From a virus, in IMG/VR virus record IMGVR_UViG_3300048833_000622, positions 1 to 31,934 of that record: 31,934 nt of DNA; one strand, 5' to 3'. The stretch's first letter is position 1, and each line of letters starts with the position of its first letter. The translations under genes were made by a program, and so were the position numbers. The notes beneath the pieces were generated by a model that searched no databases, was not told the DNA's origin, and worked only from the letters and a program-made list of their open reading frames with translations. This document shows positions 31,902 to 31,934 of the stretch, one piece after another.

Positions 31902-31918
31902 CCTCGGAAATTCCGAGG
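31902..31918. repeat. Perfect 8-bp inverted repeat
   Basis: CCTCGGAA, one base, TTCCGAGG. It shares CCTCGG/CCGAGG with the terminator just to its left, so the two may form one folded region. No function can be assigned. Confidence 0.5.
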
Positions 31919-31934
31919 ATTTGAAAGGCTCCCC

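Noticed and set aside
1-31934. CRISPR array despite a Cas4-like nuclease
   Set aside because: No regularly spaced direct repeats with unique spacers were seen; the nuclease fits the phage recombination operon.

Overview
The window looks like the chromosome of a planctomycete, probably Pirellulaceae (inference). The clues are moderate GC (about 55% in sampled lines of the phage-like part), a sigma factor and a DUF2924/serine-recombinase cassette of types common in that phylum, and many small genes without close named relatives. Most of it is one integrated temperate phage or phage-derived element. A restriction-modification locus of lower GC (one sampled line near 25.6 kb gives about 42%) follows it at the right end.

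Layout. Positions 1-4710 (minus strand) are a lambda-like packaging and head module: a small terminase-like protein, a GpA-type large terminase, a gpW-like head-tail joining protein and a portal protein that runs off the left edge. A VapBC-type toxin-antitoxin pair sits inside it on the opposite strand. Positions 4986-8726 (plus strand) hold an accessory cluster: an amidoligase with its own terminator, then seven small genes including HARE-HTH and DUF4314 proteins. Positions 8729-18269 (minus strand) are a long replication/recombination operon. In transcription order it encodes two small proteins, a Cas4/AddB-like nuclease, a Sak4-like ATPase, a DUF669-like ssDNA-binding protein, a tRNA-like element, a RusA resolvase, a primase-helicase, an iterated ACGTCC array, a winged-helix protein, an HNH nuclease and a ParB-like/DNA methyltransferase fusion. 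Positions 18373-22084 (minus strand) hold a sigma-70-like factor, two unknown overlapping genes and an XRE-type regulator. Positions 22297-25266 (plus strand) are the integration cassette: a small protein, DUF2924, a large serine recombinase, a small HTH protein and a ribbon-helix-helix protein. Positions 25293-31200 are a LlaJI/McrBC-like restriction locus: two D12-class adenine methyltransferases (plus strand) converge on a LlaJI-type nuclease and a McrB-like motor (minus strand). The last 0.7 kb holds no supported gene, only a terminator and an inverted repeat.

The most striking signal is a bipartite element, TTTCGCCAGT, exactly 12 bp, then TGAGTAGTTCAA. It occurs four times, always pointing into an operon: head genes, accessory cluster, replication operon and integration cassette. 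It looks like a phage-wide promoter or activator site. A sigma-like gene lies beside one copy. A second repeated signal, the palindrome GCGACATGTCGC, occurs upstream of the sigma-like gene (twice) and in the leader of the accessory cluster (once). Together they suggest a private regulatory circuit not explained by the coding genes alone.
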